Source: an uncultured Prevotella sp. (GTDB lineage: Bacteria > Bacteroidota > Bacteroidia > Bacteroidales > Bacteroidaceae). Taken from it: a DNA stretch of 64,000 nucleotides. The notes under the pieces were generated by a model, which did no database searches, had not been told where the DNA came from, and worked only from the letters and a program-made list of their open reading frames with translations. The stretch covers positions 1 through 64,000 of the forward strand of contig CAJOLE010000001.1 of NCBI GenBank assembly GCA_905235325.1, in the 5' to 3' direction. Shown piece after piece: positions 47,580 to 57,484 of the stretch. The position numbers were made by a program, and so were the translations under genes. How positions within the stretch are numbered: the first letter of the stretch is position 1; each line of letters opens with the position of its first letter.

Positions 47580-49958
47580 ATGAAGAGAACAGTTTTGGCT
47601 GCCGCACTGGTGAGTGTCATGGCGGCAAGTGCACAGAACAAGGCAGCACTCTATGACTCCACGCAGGTGGAACAGCTGTCGGAAGTCGTGGTGCGTGGCG
47701 TGCGTGCCCAGAAGAATGCGCCGTATGCCGTCAGTAACATCAAGAAGCCGCAGCTGAGCGAGCATTCGAAGACGGGGCGCGAGCTGCCCTTCCTCTTTGC
47801 GCAGACTCCCGGTGTCCTGGCCTGGAGCGAGAACGGACTGGGCACGGGGACGACCTATATGCGCATCCGCGGCGCTGCCGACTCACGCATCAACGTGACG
47901 CTCGACGGCGTGCCTCTTAACTCACCCGAGGACCAGTGCGTCTTCTGGGCAAACATGAACTCGTATGGCTCGCTGCTCGGCTCGGTGCAGATTCAGCGCG
48001 GCGTGGGCACGTCGACCAATGGCGACGGTGCCTTCGGCGGAACAGTGGCCCTGCAGACGGCCACGCCCCTGCAGACACCGAGCCTTGAGGTCAGCGGTAG
48101 CTACGGTTCCTATAACACGTGGAATGCCGGCCTGAACTTCTCGACCGGTCTGCTATGGAACCACCTCATCTTCGACGGTGCGTACCACGAGACCAACACC
48201 GACGGCTTTATCCACGGCACTGCCGGGCGTTCTGGCTCTTACTACGGCGGGCTAAGCTGGCTGGGCGACAACATTATTGTCGCATACAAGAACATCGGCA
48301 ACTTCGAGAAGACCGGCCAGGCTTGGAACGGCGTGACGGCCGGCGACAACGACATGAGCCTAATGGATGGCACATACGGCATTCAGTCCGGCATCAGGAC
48401 CTACAAGGATATGTACGAGCGCGGTCTGGGCCGCTACAACTCGCTCTACGAGGCCCTGCGCTACGGCGACGACGGCAGTTTCGCCCGCGACGCTGACGGC
48501 AACTACCTGTACGACCGCTATACGATGAGCGACGGCGGCTACTGGGCAAAGACCACCGACAACTTCTGGCAGAACCACAGCCTGCTGTCGCTGAGCTGGA
48601 AGTCAGGCCGGCACTGGACGGGAACGGCCACGGCCCACTACACCTACGGCTACGGCTACTACCGCGAGTTCCGGCCCAACAACAAACTGTCGAAGTTCGG
48701 GCTTGTGATGGCCGACGACGAGGGGAAAAACATCAAGCGTACCGACTTCGTTCGCAAGAAGGGTCTGTCACAGAACACCTACGGATTCCTGGGCAACCTG
48801 AACTACCGCGACGACCGCTGGGACGTCATCGGGGGTATGTCCTTACAGGAGTTCGAGGGCAACCACTTCGGCTATGTCACCTACGCCGCCAACCCCGTGG
48901 TGGCCCGTTTCATCGGCATGTACGACAATCAGTACAAGTACTACGACAGCGATGCCCGCAAGCTCGACGGCAACGTCTTCCTGAAGGCCGCCTATCACCT
49001 GAGCGAGCAGTGGGACGTCTTTGCCGACGTGCAGTACCGCCATGTCAGCTACGCGACCAACGGCATCAACGACAAGTTCTACGACGACAACTCGGGCTAT
49101 TATAATCAGCGTCTCGACATCGACAAGAAGTACGACTTCCTGAACCCGAAGGCCGGCTTCTCGTGGAGCCTCGGCGGCCACCGCGCCTATGGCTCCGTAG
49201 CCATGAGCCACCGCGAGCCCGAGCGCAACAACTTCACCGACAACGGCTCCTATCCCGCCCCCAAGGCCGAGCAGCTGATAGACTACGAGGTGGGCTACAC
49301 CTATACGGGCGACCTCTTTCGCGCAGGCGCGAACCTTTATTATATGGACTACAACGACCAGTTCGTACAGACCGGCGAGCTGAGCGACATCGGCGAGAGC
49401 TTGACCACGAACATCAAGGACTCCTACCGCATGGGCATCGAGCTGCAGGCGGGCATCGACCCCACTTCCTGGCTCACCATCGAGGGCAACGCCGCCCTGA
49501 GCAAGAACAAGATCAAGGACTTCGACGAGGTGGTCGAGGACTGGGACAACGGCTCGCAGACCATCCACTACGACAACTCCACGCTGTCTTTCTCGCCGTC
49601 GACCATTCTCAACGGCTTTGTCAACCTGCACTACCGCGGGGCACAGCTGACGTGGCACACCAACTTCGTCTCGCGACAGTATTTGGACAACACCGAGAAC
49701 GCCGACCGCTCGCTGCCCTGCTACTCGGTGTCGGATGCCTCGCTGAGCTACACCCTGAAACCCAGGAAGGTGCTGAGGGAGGCCATCTTCGGACTGAACT
49801 TCAACAACATCTTCAACCGCCGCTACGCTGCCAGCGGCTGGGTCTACTCTGCCATCTGCGACAGCTACGGCCATCCCGCCGACAACCGCTACTACCAGAT
49901 TGGCTTCATCCCCATGGCGGGCTTCACCATGATGGGCAACGTGACGCTGAAGTTCTAA
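47580..49958 (+). CDS. TonB-dependent receptor, predicted thiamin/TPP outer-membrane transporter
   Basis: Plug domain SEVVVRGVRAQ..TPGVLAWSENGLGTGTTYMRIRGAADSRINVTLDGVPLNSPEDQ; directly downstream of the TPP riboswitch. Confidence 0.93.
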   Translation: MKRTVLAAALVSVMAASAQNKAALYDSTQVEQLSEVVVRGVRAQKNAPYAVSNIKKPQLSEHSKTGRELPFLFAQTPGVLAWSENGLGTGTTYMRIRGAADSRINVTLDGVPLNSPEDQCVFWANMNSYGSLLGSVQIQRGVGTSTNGDGAFGGTVALQTATPLQTPSLEVSGSYGSYNTWNAGLNFSTGLLWNHLIFDGAYHETNTDGFIHGTAGRSGSYYGGLSWLGDNIIVAYKNIGNFEKTGQAWNGVTAGDNDMSLMDGTYGIQSGIRTYKDMYERGLGRYNSLYEALRYGDDGSFARDADGNYLYDRYTMSDGGYWAKTTDNFWQNHSLLSLSWKSGRHWTGTATAHYTYGYGYYREFRPNNKLSKFGLVMADDEGKNIKRTDFVRKKGLSQNTYGFLGNLNYRDDRWDVIGGMSLQEFEGNHFGYVTYAANPVVARFIGMYDNQYKYYDSDARKLDGNVFLKAAYHLSEQWDVFADVQYRHVSYATNGINDKFYDDNSGYYNQRLDIDKKYDFLNPKAGFSWSLGGHRAYGSVAMSHREPERNNFTDNGSYPAPKAEQLIDYEVGYTYTGDLFRAGANLYYMDYNDQFVQTGELSDIGESLTTNIKDSYRMGIELQAGIDPTSWLTIEGNAALSKNKIKDFDEVVEDWDNGSQTIHYDNSTLSFSPSTILNGFVNLHYRGAQLTWHTNFVSRQYLDNTENADRSLPCYSVSDASLSYTLKPRKVLREAIFGLNFNNIFNRRYAASGWVYSAICDSYGHPADNRYYQIGFIPMAGFTMMGNVTLKF

Positions 49959-49991
49959 GCATCAGCCTTACACCGACCGTTACTAACTGAT

Positions 49992-50570
49992 ATGACTGAG
50001 TTCTTACTTGCCCATTGGCTCGACATCACGACCACCGTCCTCGGGCTGGCCTACATTCTCTTAGAGTACAGGGCCAGCCTGTGGATGTGGGCCGTGGGCT
50101 TCCTGATGCAGTCGCTCGGCATCGTGCTCTACTACCAGAAGGGACTCTATGCCGACTGCGCCATGGAGTTCTACTATCTCGCGATGACCGTCTATGGCTG
50201 GTGGCGCTGGGTCCACGGCGGCACAGCCCGCCAGGAGCTGCCCGTCAGCCGTTTCCCTAAAAGGCTCGTGGCCCCCTGGCTGCTGACTGTCGCCGCCGTC
50301 TGGGCCGTCATCTACTGGCTGCTCGTCACGTTCACCAACTCCAACGTGCCCTTGGCCGACAGCTTTACCACAGCCCTGAGCATCGTCGGCATCTGGGCGC
50401 TGGCGCATAAGTACCTGGAGCAGTGGTTCATCTGGATTACCGTCGACGTGGTCACGTCGGCCCTCTACTTCTACAAGGACATCCCTTTCAAGGCCTCGCT
50501 TTATGCTCTTTACGTGATAATTGCAATTTTTGGCTTTCTGAAGTGGCGGAAAATGATAAATAATTCGTAA
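49992..50570 (+). CDS. PnuC/PnuT family vitamin transporter (predicted thiamin)
   Basis: EYRASLWMWAVGFLMQSLGIVLYYQKGLYADCAMEFYYLAMTVYGWWRW; in TPP riboswitch operon. Confidence 0.92.
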   Translation: MTEFLLAHWLDITTTVLGLAYILLEYRASLWMWAVGFLMQSLGIVLYYQKGLYADCAMEFYYLAMTVYGWWRWVHGGTARQELPVSRFPKRLVAPWLLTVAAVWAVIYWLLVTFTNSNVPLADSFTTALSIVGIWALAHKYLEQWFIWITVDVVTSALYFYKDIPFKASLYALYVIIAIFGFLKWRKMINNS

Positions 50571-50601
50571 CTTTGCACCCACTAAGCCAAACAGTAACCG
50601 T

Positions 50602-51537
50602 ATGAGAAAAGTAATTGGAATAGGCGAGACCGTGCTCGACATCATCTTCCGCGACGAGCAGCCCATACAGGCCGTGCCCGGCGGCTCGGCCTTCAACGCT
50701 GTCATCTCGCTGGGGCGCGCCGGTGTCAGCACCGTGTTCATCAGCGAGGCGGGCAACGACCGCGTGGGTCAGCGGGTCATCAGCTATCTCGAGGAGAATG
50801 GCGTCGATGCCTCCAACGTCTGCGTCTTCCCCGACTCGAAGTCGCCCATCTCGCTGGCCTTCCTCGACGACCAGAACAATGCCGACTACATCTTCTACAA
50901 GGACCACCCGCACGACCGGCTCGACTTCTCCTACCCGGAAATCAGCGAGAACGACGTCGTGCTCTACGGCTCCTTCTTCGCCATCAACCCCGTGGTGCGC
51001 CCGCAGGTGCAGGGATTTCTGGAGTATGCCCGCCAGCGCGGCGCCATCCTCTACTACGACGTCAACTACCGCTCCTCTCACCGCAACGACCTGATGAAGG
51101 TGACATCCAATCTGCTTGAGAACTTCGAGCTGGCCGACATCGTGCGCGGTTCCGACGAGGACTTCCAGGTGATGTACAACAAGAACGATGCCGACAGCGT
51201 CTACCGTTCCGAGATTTCGTTCTACACCAAGAAGTTCATCTACACCCGCGGCGCCCAGCCCGTCGAGGTGAGGGCCGAGCAGGGTTTCGCCAAGCAGTAC
51301 CCCGTGCCGCCCACCGCGACCGTCAGCACCATCGGTGCCGGCGACAACTTCAACGCCGGGTTCGTCTACGGGCTCATCCGCTACGGCATCACCCGCGACG
51401 ACATCGAGCGCGGGCTCACCGAGCAGCAGTGGGATCAGGTCATGGCCTGCGCACAGGCCTTCTCGGCCAACTGCTGCCAGACGCTGAACAACAGCGTCGA
51501 TCCCGACTTCGCCGCCCGGATGCGCCTCCCCCAATAA
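50602..51537 (+). CDS. PfkB family carbohydrate kinase
   Basis: GETVLDIIFRDEQPIQAVPGGSAFNAVISLGRAG; STIGAGDNFNAGFVYGL. Confidence 0.9.
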   Translation: MRKVIGIGETVLDIIFRDEQPIQAVPGGSAFNAVISLGRAGVSTVFISEAGNDRVGQRVISYLEENGVDASNVCVFPDSKSPISLAFLDDQNNADYIFYKDHPHDRLDFSYPEISENDVVLYGSFFAINPVVRPQVQGFLEYARQRGAILYYDVNYRSSHRNDLMKVTSNLLENFELADIVRGSDEDFQVMYNKNDADSVYRSEISFYTKKFIYTRGAQPVEVRAEQGFAKQYPVPPTATVSTIGAGDNFNAGFVYGLIRYGITRDDIERGLTEQQWDQVMACAQAFSANCCQTLNNSVDPDFAARMRLPQ

Positions 51538-51597
51538 GCCATTACCCCCCATCACCCCCATCCAGCCCATATTGCCCATCAAAACCCCATCAACAAT

Positions 51598-52809
51598 ATG
51601 AAAGAAATCACTAACAAGATCTACTACGTCGGCGTCAACGACCGCAACAAGACGCTCTTCGAGGGCCTCTGGCCCCTCCCCAACGGCGTGAGCTATAACG
51701 CCTACCTCATCGACGACGAGAAGGTCTGCCTCGTCGACACCGTCGAGGCCGACTTCTTCATGCCCTTCCTCGAGAACATCCGCGAGGTCATCGGCGACCG
51801 CCCCATCGACTACGTCGTGGTCAACCACATGGAGCCCGACCACAGCGGCTCGCTGGCCCTGCTCCGCCAGTTCTATCCCAACATCGAGATCATCGGCAAC
51901 AAGAAGACCTTCGACATGATGGCCGGCTTCTACCGCCTCACCACCGGCCTCCACGAGGTGAAGAACGGCGACACCCTCTCGCTCGGCGCCCACCAGCTGC
52001 AGTTCGTCCTCACCCCGATGGTCCACTGGCCCGAGACGATGATGACCCTCGCCACCGTTCCGTCTGTTGCTGTATTACAGCAACAAACAGTACTCTTCAG
52101 CGGCGACGCCTTCGGCTGCTTCGGCGCCCTCAACGGCGCCTACGTCGACGAGCAGATGAACTGCGACACGTTCTGGCTCGAGATGACGCGCTACTACTCC
52201 AACATCGTCGGCAAGTACGGCACGCCCGTGCAGATGGCCCTCAAGAAGCTCGCCGGCGTCAAGGTCGACTACATCTGCGCCACGCACGGCCCCGTCTGGC
52301 ACGAATATGTTGAGAAGGTTATCGGCATCTACGACCGCCTCTCGCGCTATGAGGCCGAGCCGGGCCTCGTCATCTGCTACGGCACGATGTACGGCAACAC
52401 CGAGCGCGCCGCCGAGGTCATTGCCCGCAGCGCCGCCCAGGCCGGACTGAAGAACATCGTGATGTACAACGTATCTCAGACCCACCACTCCTACATCATC
52501 CGCGACCTCTTCCGCTACCGCGGACTCATCGTCGGCGCACCCACCTACAACACCGGCCTCTACCACGAGATGAACGTCCTGCTCGACGAGCTGTCGCAGA
52601 AGGACATCAAGGGTCGCCTCTTCGGCTGGTTCGGCTCCTACAGCTGGGCCTCGAAGGCCGTCGGCGAGATTTCCCGGTGGAACGACGAAAGGCTGAAGTA
52701 CGAGCCCGTCGGCGAGCCGGTCGAAATCAAGCAGGCCCTCAATGCCGAGACCCTCGCCAAGTGCGAAGCCCTCGGCCGCGCCATGGCCGAACGGTTGCTG
52801 GCCGATTAG
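51598..52809 (+). CDS. FprA family A-type flavoprotein (flavodiiron protein)
   Basis: NHMEPDHSGSLALL; GDAFGCFGAL; flavodoxin VICYGTMYGNTERAAEVIA. Confidence 0.95.
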   Translation: MKEITNKIYYVGVNDRNKTLFEGLWPLPNGVSYNAYLIDDEKVCLVDTVEADFFMPFLENIREVIGDRPIDYVVVNHMEPDHSGSLALLRQFYPNIEIIGNKKTFDMMAGFYRLTTGLHEVKNGDTLSLGAHQLQFVLTPMVHWPETMMTLATVPSVAVLQQQTVLFSGDAFGCFGALNGAYVDEQMNCDTFWLEMTRYYSNIVGKYGTPVQMALKKLAGVKVDYICATHGPVWHEYVEKVIGIYDRLSRYEAEPGLVICYGTMYGNTERAAEVIARSAAQAGLKNIVMYNVSQTHHSYIIRDLFRYRGLIVGAPTYNTGLYHEMNVLLDELSQKDIKGRLFGWFGSYSWASKAVGEISRWNDERLKYEPVGEPVEIKQALNAETLAKCEALGRAMAERLLAD

Positions 52810-52824
52810 GTTTTATCCAGCTAT

Positions 52825-53352
52825 TCACAACAGGTGCTGCAGCTCGGCGATTGACGTGGCCACGCGGATGTGCTGCCGCCACTCGCCGCGCACCATGCCG
52901 CGCTGCCCGAGGTCGTCGAGCAGGCGGATGAGCCCGTCCCAGAATCCGCCGGCGTTGTAGAGGACGACCGGCTTCTGGTGGTAGCCGATGGTGGCCGAGG
53001 CCGCCACGGTGAAAACCTCGTCGAGCGTGCCGATGCCACCGGGCAGGGCCACGAAGACGTCGGCCTGGTCCATCATCAGCTGCTTGCGGTCGGTCAGGTT
53101 GTCGCAGGGAATCTCAACGTCCACATACTGGCTCGTGCGCCCCGACTTCTCGACGATCATGGGCACCACGCCGATGGTGCGGCCACCGGCCTCGTGGGCG
53201 GCGCGCGCCACGGCCTCCATCAGTCCCTGGTTCACGCCGCCGTAGACGATGTCGTGGCCGTTCTCGGCCGCCCACCGTCCCAGTTGCTCCGCTGCCCGGA
53301 AGAACTCAGGGTCAATCTGCTCGTTGGCAGAACAAAAAACGCAAATCTTCAT
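52825..53352 (-). CDS. LOG family/TIGR00730 Rossmann-fold protein (putative nucleoside monophosphate phosphoribohydrolase)
   Basis: YGGVNQGLMEAVARAAHEAGG; ALPGGIGTLDEVF (PGGxGTxxE). Confidence 0.92.
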   Translation of the reverse strand: MKICVFCSANEQIDPEFFRAAEQLGRWAAENGHDIVYGGVNQGLMEAVARAAHEAGGRTIGVVPMIVEKSGRTSQYVDVEIPCDNLTDRKQLMMDQADVFVALPGGIGTLDEVFTVAASATIGYHQKPVVLYNAGGFWDGLIRLLDDLGQRGMVRGEWRQHIRVATSIAELQHLL

Positions 53353-53517
53353 CTTCTCTTATGCTTTTAGCCTGAGTGTAACAGAATCCAGGCATGCAAA
53401 AGTACGTAAAATCTGTGAAATCGCCATGTGTTCCAATAAAAAAATGTTGAATGTGTCAGTTATTCCCGATTATTGTGTACCTTTGCAGCCGCAAAACTTA
53501 TAAACTGGATAAGACAA

Positions 53518-54210
53518 ATGGAAAAGACTGTTTTAGTAACGGGTGCCAACAAGGGCATCGGTTTTGGAATTGCGAAGCATCTCGGCCTGAGCGGCTGGAA
53601 AGTTATTATTGGTGCGCGCGACGCACAGCGGGCAGAGAAAGCCGTCGGCGAGCTGAAGGCACTGGGTGTCGACGTGGCGGGCTGGGTGAACATCGAGCTG
53701 AAGGACCTTGCCGGCATCGAGCGGGCCTCGAAGGAAATCCAGGAGAATTACTCTCAGTTGACGCTCCTCGTCAACAATGCCGGCATTCCCGGCGACATGA
53801 GCGTCGACAGCGTGCATACGGAGATTGACGTCGTCCGCGAGACGCTCGACGTGAACTTTGTTGGCACTTTCGCGCTGACCAAGGCGCTGGCTCCCCTGCT
53901 GAGCAAGAACGGCGGGCGCATTGCCAACATCACCGTGCCCTCTGAAATCAGCCCCTACTGGCACCCCCTGGCCTACGTCACGAGCAAGGCCGCCCAGAAT
54001 GCAATGGTGGGGGTGATGGCCATTGAGAACGCCGTGGAGATCTTCTCCGTCCACCCGGGGCCGACGACCACCGACCTCAACGGCAACATGGCAATCCCGG
54101 GCTTCCACGACATTGATACGGTCGGCGAGAAGTTTGCCGAGCTGATTAACGACGGGCAGAGCCACCAGGGCGAGTTTATCGAGCTCTATCCGATAGTCAA
54201 GGAAGACTAA
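53518..54210 (+). CDS. SDR family NAD(P)-dependent oxidoreductase
   Basis: VLVTGANKGIGFGIAKHLGLSG; LLVNNAGIPGD; internal ATG used. Confidence 0.9.
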   Translation: MEKTVLVTGANKGIGFGIAKHLGLSGWKVIIGARDAQRAEKAVGELKALGVDVAGWVNIELKDLAGIERASKEIQENYSQLTLLVNNAGIPGDMSVDSVHTEIDVVRETLDVNFVGTFALTKALAPLLSKNGGRIANITVPSEISPYWHPLAYVTSKAAQNAMVGVMAIENAVEIFSVHPGPTTTDLNGNMAIPGFHDIDTVGEKFAELINDGQSHQGEFIELYPIVKED

Positions 54211-54268
54211 TACCCCGCTGCGTCCCGGAACAGGTTGTTCAATCGGGTGTATCGGTTTATTGCATACC

Positions 54269-54313
54269 GCCCCCACCCCTGTCCCTCCCCAAGTAGGGCA
54301 GGGGCGGGGGTGG
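54269..54313 (+). terminator. GC-rich imperfect hairpin downstream of the SDR gene
   Basis: cgcccccacccctgtccct-ccccaagt-agggcaggggcgggggtgg. Confidence 0.4.
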
Positions 54314-54546
54314 AATCAGTAACTACAATCCTGTCTGACAACATATTGAATGCTCTGATTTCGGGAAAAACAGAAAATTCTTCTGTCAGAGGGGGCGCTT
54401 GAAAGCATTTTGTGGAGGATTCTTCTAAATTTCCGGCGGAAATAGGTACGTTTTCCAATTTTCGCCTAAAATTTGGTGGATATTTCTAAAACCCGTAACT
54501 TTGCACCCAGAAATCAAATAATAACTTAAAAAGAAAGGAACAGATT

Positions 54547-55839
54547 ATGAGTACAAAGAAAAATTATCGCTTCGAAACCCTCCAGCTCCATGTAGGCCAG
54601 GAACAGGCTGACCCCGCAACCGACGCGCGCGCAGTACCTATCTACCAGACGACGAGCTATGTGTTCCACAACTCACAGCACGCAGCCGACCGCTTCGGCC
54701 TGCGCGATGCCGGTAACATCTACGGCCGCCTGACCAACTCGACACAGGGCGTGTTCGAGGATCGCGTGGCTGCCCTCGAGGGCGGTGTGGCCGGCCTGGC
54801 TGTCGCCTCCGGCGCAGCTGCTATCACCTATGCCCTGCAGAACATCGTTCAGGCCGGCGACCACATCGTGGCTGCCGACAACCTCTACGGTGGCTCATAC
54901 AACCTCATTACTCATACACTCTCGACGCAGGGCATTTCCAACACCATCGTTAACGTCAACGACCTTGCTGCCTTAGAGGCTGCCATCCAGCCCAACACAA
55001 AGGTCGTGTTTGCCGAGACCTTCGGCAATCCCAACTCCGACGTGCTCGACATTGAGGGCGTTGCAGCCGTGGCCCATAAGCACGGTATTCCCTTCATCGT
55101 CGACAACACGTTCGGTACGCCTTACCTCATCCGTCCTCTGGAGCATGGGGCTGACATCGTTGTACATTCAGCCACCAAGTTCCTGGGCGGTCACGGTACA
55201 TCGTTAGGCGGCGTCATCGTCGACGGCGGCAAGTTCGACTGGCAGGCCAATCCCGACAAGTTCCCCACGCTGGCCAAGCCCGACCCCTCGTACCACGGCA
55301 TCGTCTTTGCCGAGGCCGTCGGCGCAGCTGCCTTCGTCACCCGCATCCGTGCCGTCATCCTGCGTGACACCGGTGCAACAATCTCGCCCTTCAACGCCTT
55401 CATCCTGCTTCAGGGCGTCGAGACGCTGAGCCTGCGCGTAGAGCGCCACGTGGAGAACGCGCTGAAGGTGGTTGACTTCCTGAGCAAGCACCCGAAGGTG
55501 GCCAAGGTGAACCATCCGGCACTCGAGAACCATCCCGACCACCAGCTCTACAAGAAGTACTTCCCCAACGGCGGCGGCTCAATCTTCACCTTCGAGATTA
55601 AGGGCGGACAGGACGAGGCATGGCGCTTCATCGACGCCCTGCAGATCTTCTCGCTGCTGGCCAACGTGGCCGACGTGAAGAGTCTGGTGATTCATCCCTA
55701 CACCACCACCCACTCGCAGCTGTCGCCCGAGGAGCTGGAGGAGCAGCACATCACGCCTGCTACCATACGTCTCTCAATCGGCACCGAGCACATTGACGAC
55801 ATCATCAGTGACTTGGAACAGGCATTTGAACAAATTTAA
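54547..55839 (+). CDS. O-acetylhomoserine aminocarboxypropyltransferase (Cys/Met metabolism PLP enzyme)
   Basis: [50 protein letters not shown]. Confidence 0.92.
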   Translation: MSTKKNYRFETLQLHVGQEQADPATDARAVPIYQTTSYVFHNSQHAADRFGLRDAGNIYGRLTNSTQGVFEDRVAALEGGVAGLAVASGAAAITYALQNIVQAGDHIVAADNLYGGSYNLITHTLSTQGISNTIVNVNDLAALEAAIQPNTKVVFAETFGNPNSDVLDIEGVAAVAHKHGIPFIVDNTFGTPYLIRPLEHGADIVVHSATKFLGGHGTSLGGVIVDGGKFDWQANPDKFPTLAKPDPSYHGIVFAEAVGAAAFVTRIRAVILRDTGATISPFNAFILLQGVETLSLRVERHVENALKVVDFLSKHPKVAKVNHPALENHPDHQLYKKYFPNGGGSIFTFEIKGGQDEAWRFIDALQIFSLLANVADVKSLVIHPYTTTHSQLSPEELEEQHITPATIRLSIGTEHIDDIISDLEQAFEQI

Positions 55840-55931
55840 GGAATAATATCCCAAAGAAATTTGGCCGTTTACTCTGAACATAGTATCTTTGCACGCGGAT
55901 AAAACCAACCACAACAGTAATATATAACATT

Positions 55932-56879
55932 ATGGCACAGATAGCAAAACAGCTGACCGAGCTCATCGGCAACACTCCTCTTCTTGAGCTCAACAAATTC
56001 TCGCAGTCCAAGGGTCTTGACACTCCGGTCATCGCCAAAGTTGAATACTTCAATCCCGGCGGCAGCGTGAAAGACCGTATTGCCCTGGCAATGATTGAGG
56101 ATGCCGAACAGAAGGGCATCCTGAAGCCGGGCGCAACCATCATCGAGCCTACCAGCGGCAATACCGGCGTGGGACTGGCTCTCGTAAGTGCCGTCAAGGG
56201 CTATCGCCTCATCCTGACGATGCCCGAGACGATGAGTATCGAGCGTCGCAATCTGGTGAAAGCCTACGGAGCCGAAGTGCGACTCACCTCTGGCAAGGAC
56301 GGTATGCCCGGTGCCATCCGTGCTGCCGAGGAGCTGCGCGAGAGCATCCCCGGTGCGGTCATCCTGCAGCAGTTTGAGAACCCCGCCAACCCTGCCAAGC
56401 ACCTGGCAACCACAGGCCCCGAGGTCTGGGCTCAGACCGACGGCAAGGTCGACATCTTCGTGGCCGGCGTGGGTACGGGCGGTACGGTCTCTGGTGTGGC
56501 CAAATATCTGAAGAGCAAGAATCCGTCGGTGAAGATTGTGGCCGTCGAGCCGAAGTCCTCGCCCGTCCTGAACGGCGGACAGAGCGGTCCGCACAAGATT
56601 CAGGGCATCGGAGCCGGCTTCGTTCCCAAGACCTATAACGCTGAGTTGGTCGACGAGGTGTTCGACGTCGACAACGACGACGCCATCCGCACCGGCCGTC
56701 AGCTGGCTCAGAGCGAGGGTCTGCTGGTAGGCATCAGCAGCGGTGCCGCAGCATTTGCCGCCGCCGAGGTAGCCAAGCGTCCCGAGAACAAGGGCAAGCG
56801 CGTTGTCGTGCTGCTGCCCGACACGGGTGAGCGCTACCTCTCGACCGTGCTCTACGCCTTCGACGACTACCCACTCTAA
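55932..56879 (+). CDS. cysK: Cysteine synthase A
   Basis: [47 protein letters not shown]. Confidence 0.95.
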   Translation: MAQIAKQLTELIGNTPLLELNKFSQSKGLDTPVIAKVEYFNPGGSVKDRIALAMIEDAEQKGILKPGATIIEPTSGNTGVGLALVSAVKGYRLILTMPETMSIERRNLVKAYGAEVRLTSGKDGMPGAIRAAEELRESIPGAVILQQFENPANPAKHLATTGPEVWAQTDGKVDIFVAGVGTGGTVSGVAKYLKSKNPSVKIVAVEPKSSPVLNGGQSGPHKIQGIGAGFVPKTYNAELVDEVFDVDNDDAIRTGRQLAQSEGLLVGISSGAAAFAAAEVAKRPENKGKRVVVLLPDTGERYLSTVLYAFDDYPL

Positions 56880-57002
56880 GTAGCGGTTAAAAAACAACTT
56901 GGTCTGTAACGATATTGTACCAAGTGTTTCTTGTCATTGCTAAAGTGACGGTGAGCGTCAGGGCTTGCAGCCCGGGGAACCGAGGCTATGTAAGTCAATA
57001 AG

Positions 57003-57309
57003 AGGATTTATCCTACACTCCCTACACTCCCTACACCTGCCCGACTTTTTTAGGTGTAGGAAGTGTAGGAAGTGTAGGATAAAACCTGTAAATAACAACT
57101 ATATACCGTGGCAGGGCGCAAGGGGAAACGCCGCCGACGAGGCTGATTGGCCTGTCTGCGACGCAGAACCGACACCGGAACCTGCACCTGACCCTACACC
57201 TTGGGAGCAGGCAGACGGGAATGATACTGCATGGTGGATTTTCAGCAAAACCCGCCGACTTTTGGGCAAAACCCGCCGCCTTTTGCGCAAAAGGCGGCGG
57301 GTTTTGGGC
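57003..57309 (-). repeat. Composite intergenic repeat, copy 4 (inverted orientation)
   Basis: Inverted repeat 57005-57086, aacaactatata (= tatatagttgtt), 3x12-bp units and 3x21-bp units in reverse order. Confidence 0.92.
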
Positions 57310-57484
57310 GTCGTGTCTGTTCATGTTGTGCCTAACAAACCGAAATATCAAAAGAACCACCTGTCGCCGGCGGCAAATCAAGGAGGTCGCAGCGGCGTTA
57401 CGTCCATAATTTTATTCTACACGTAAAAAAGGTTGAGGCAGAACAGCGCGAATATCAAAAAGTTTTTGTACCTTTGCACACAAG

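Noticed and set aside
54269-54313. GC-rich hairpin considered as another copy of the rpsB-tsf inverted element
   Set aside because: Shares only C/G-run character, not the TCTGAACAAGCG core; treated as a possible terminator
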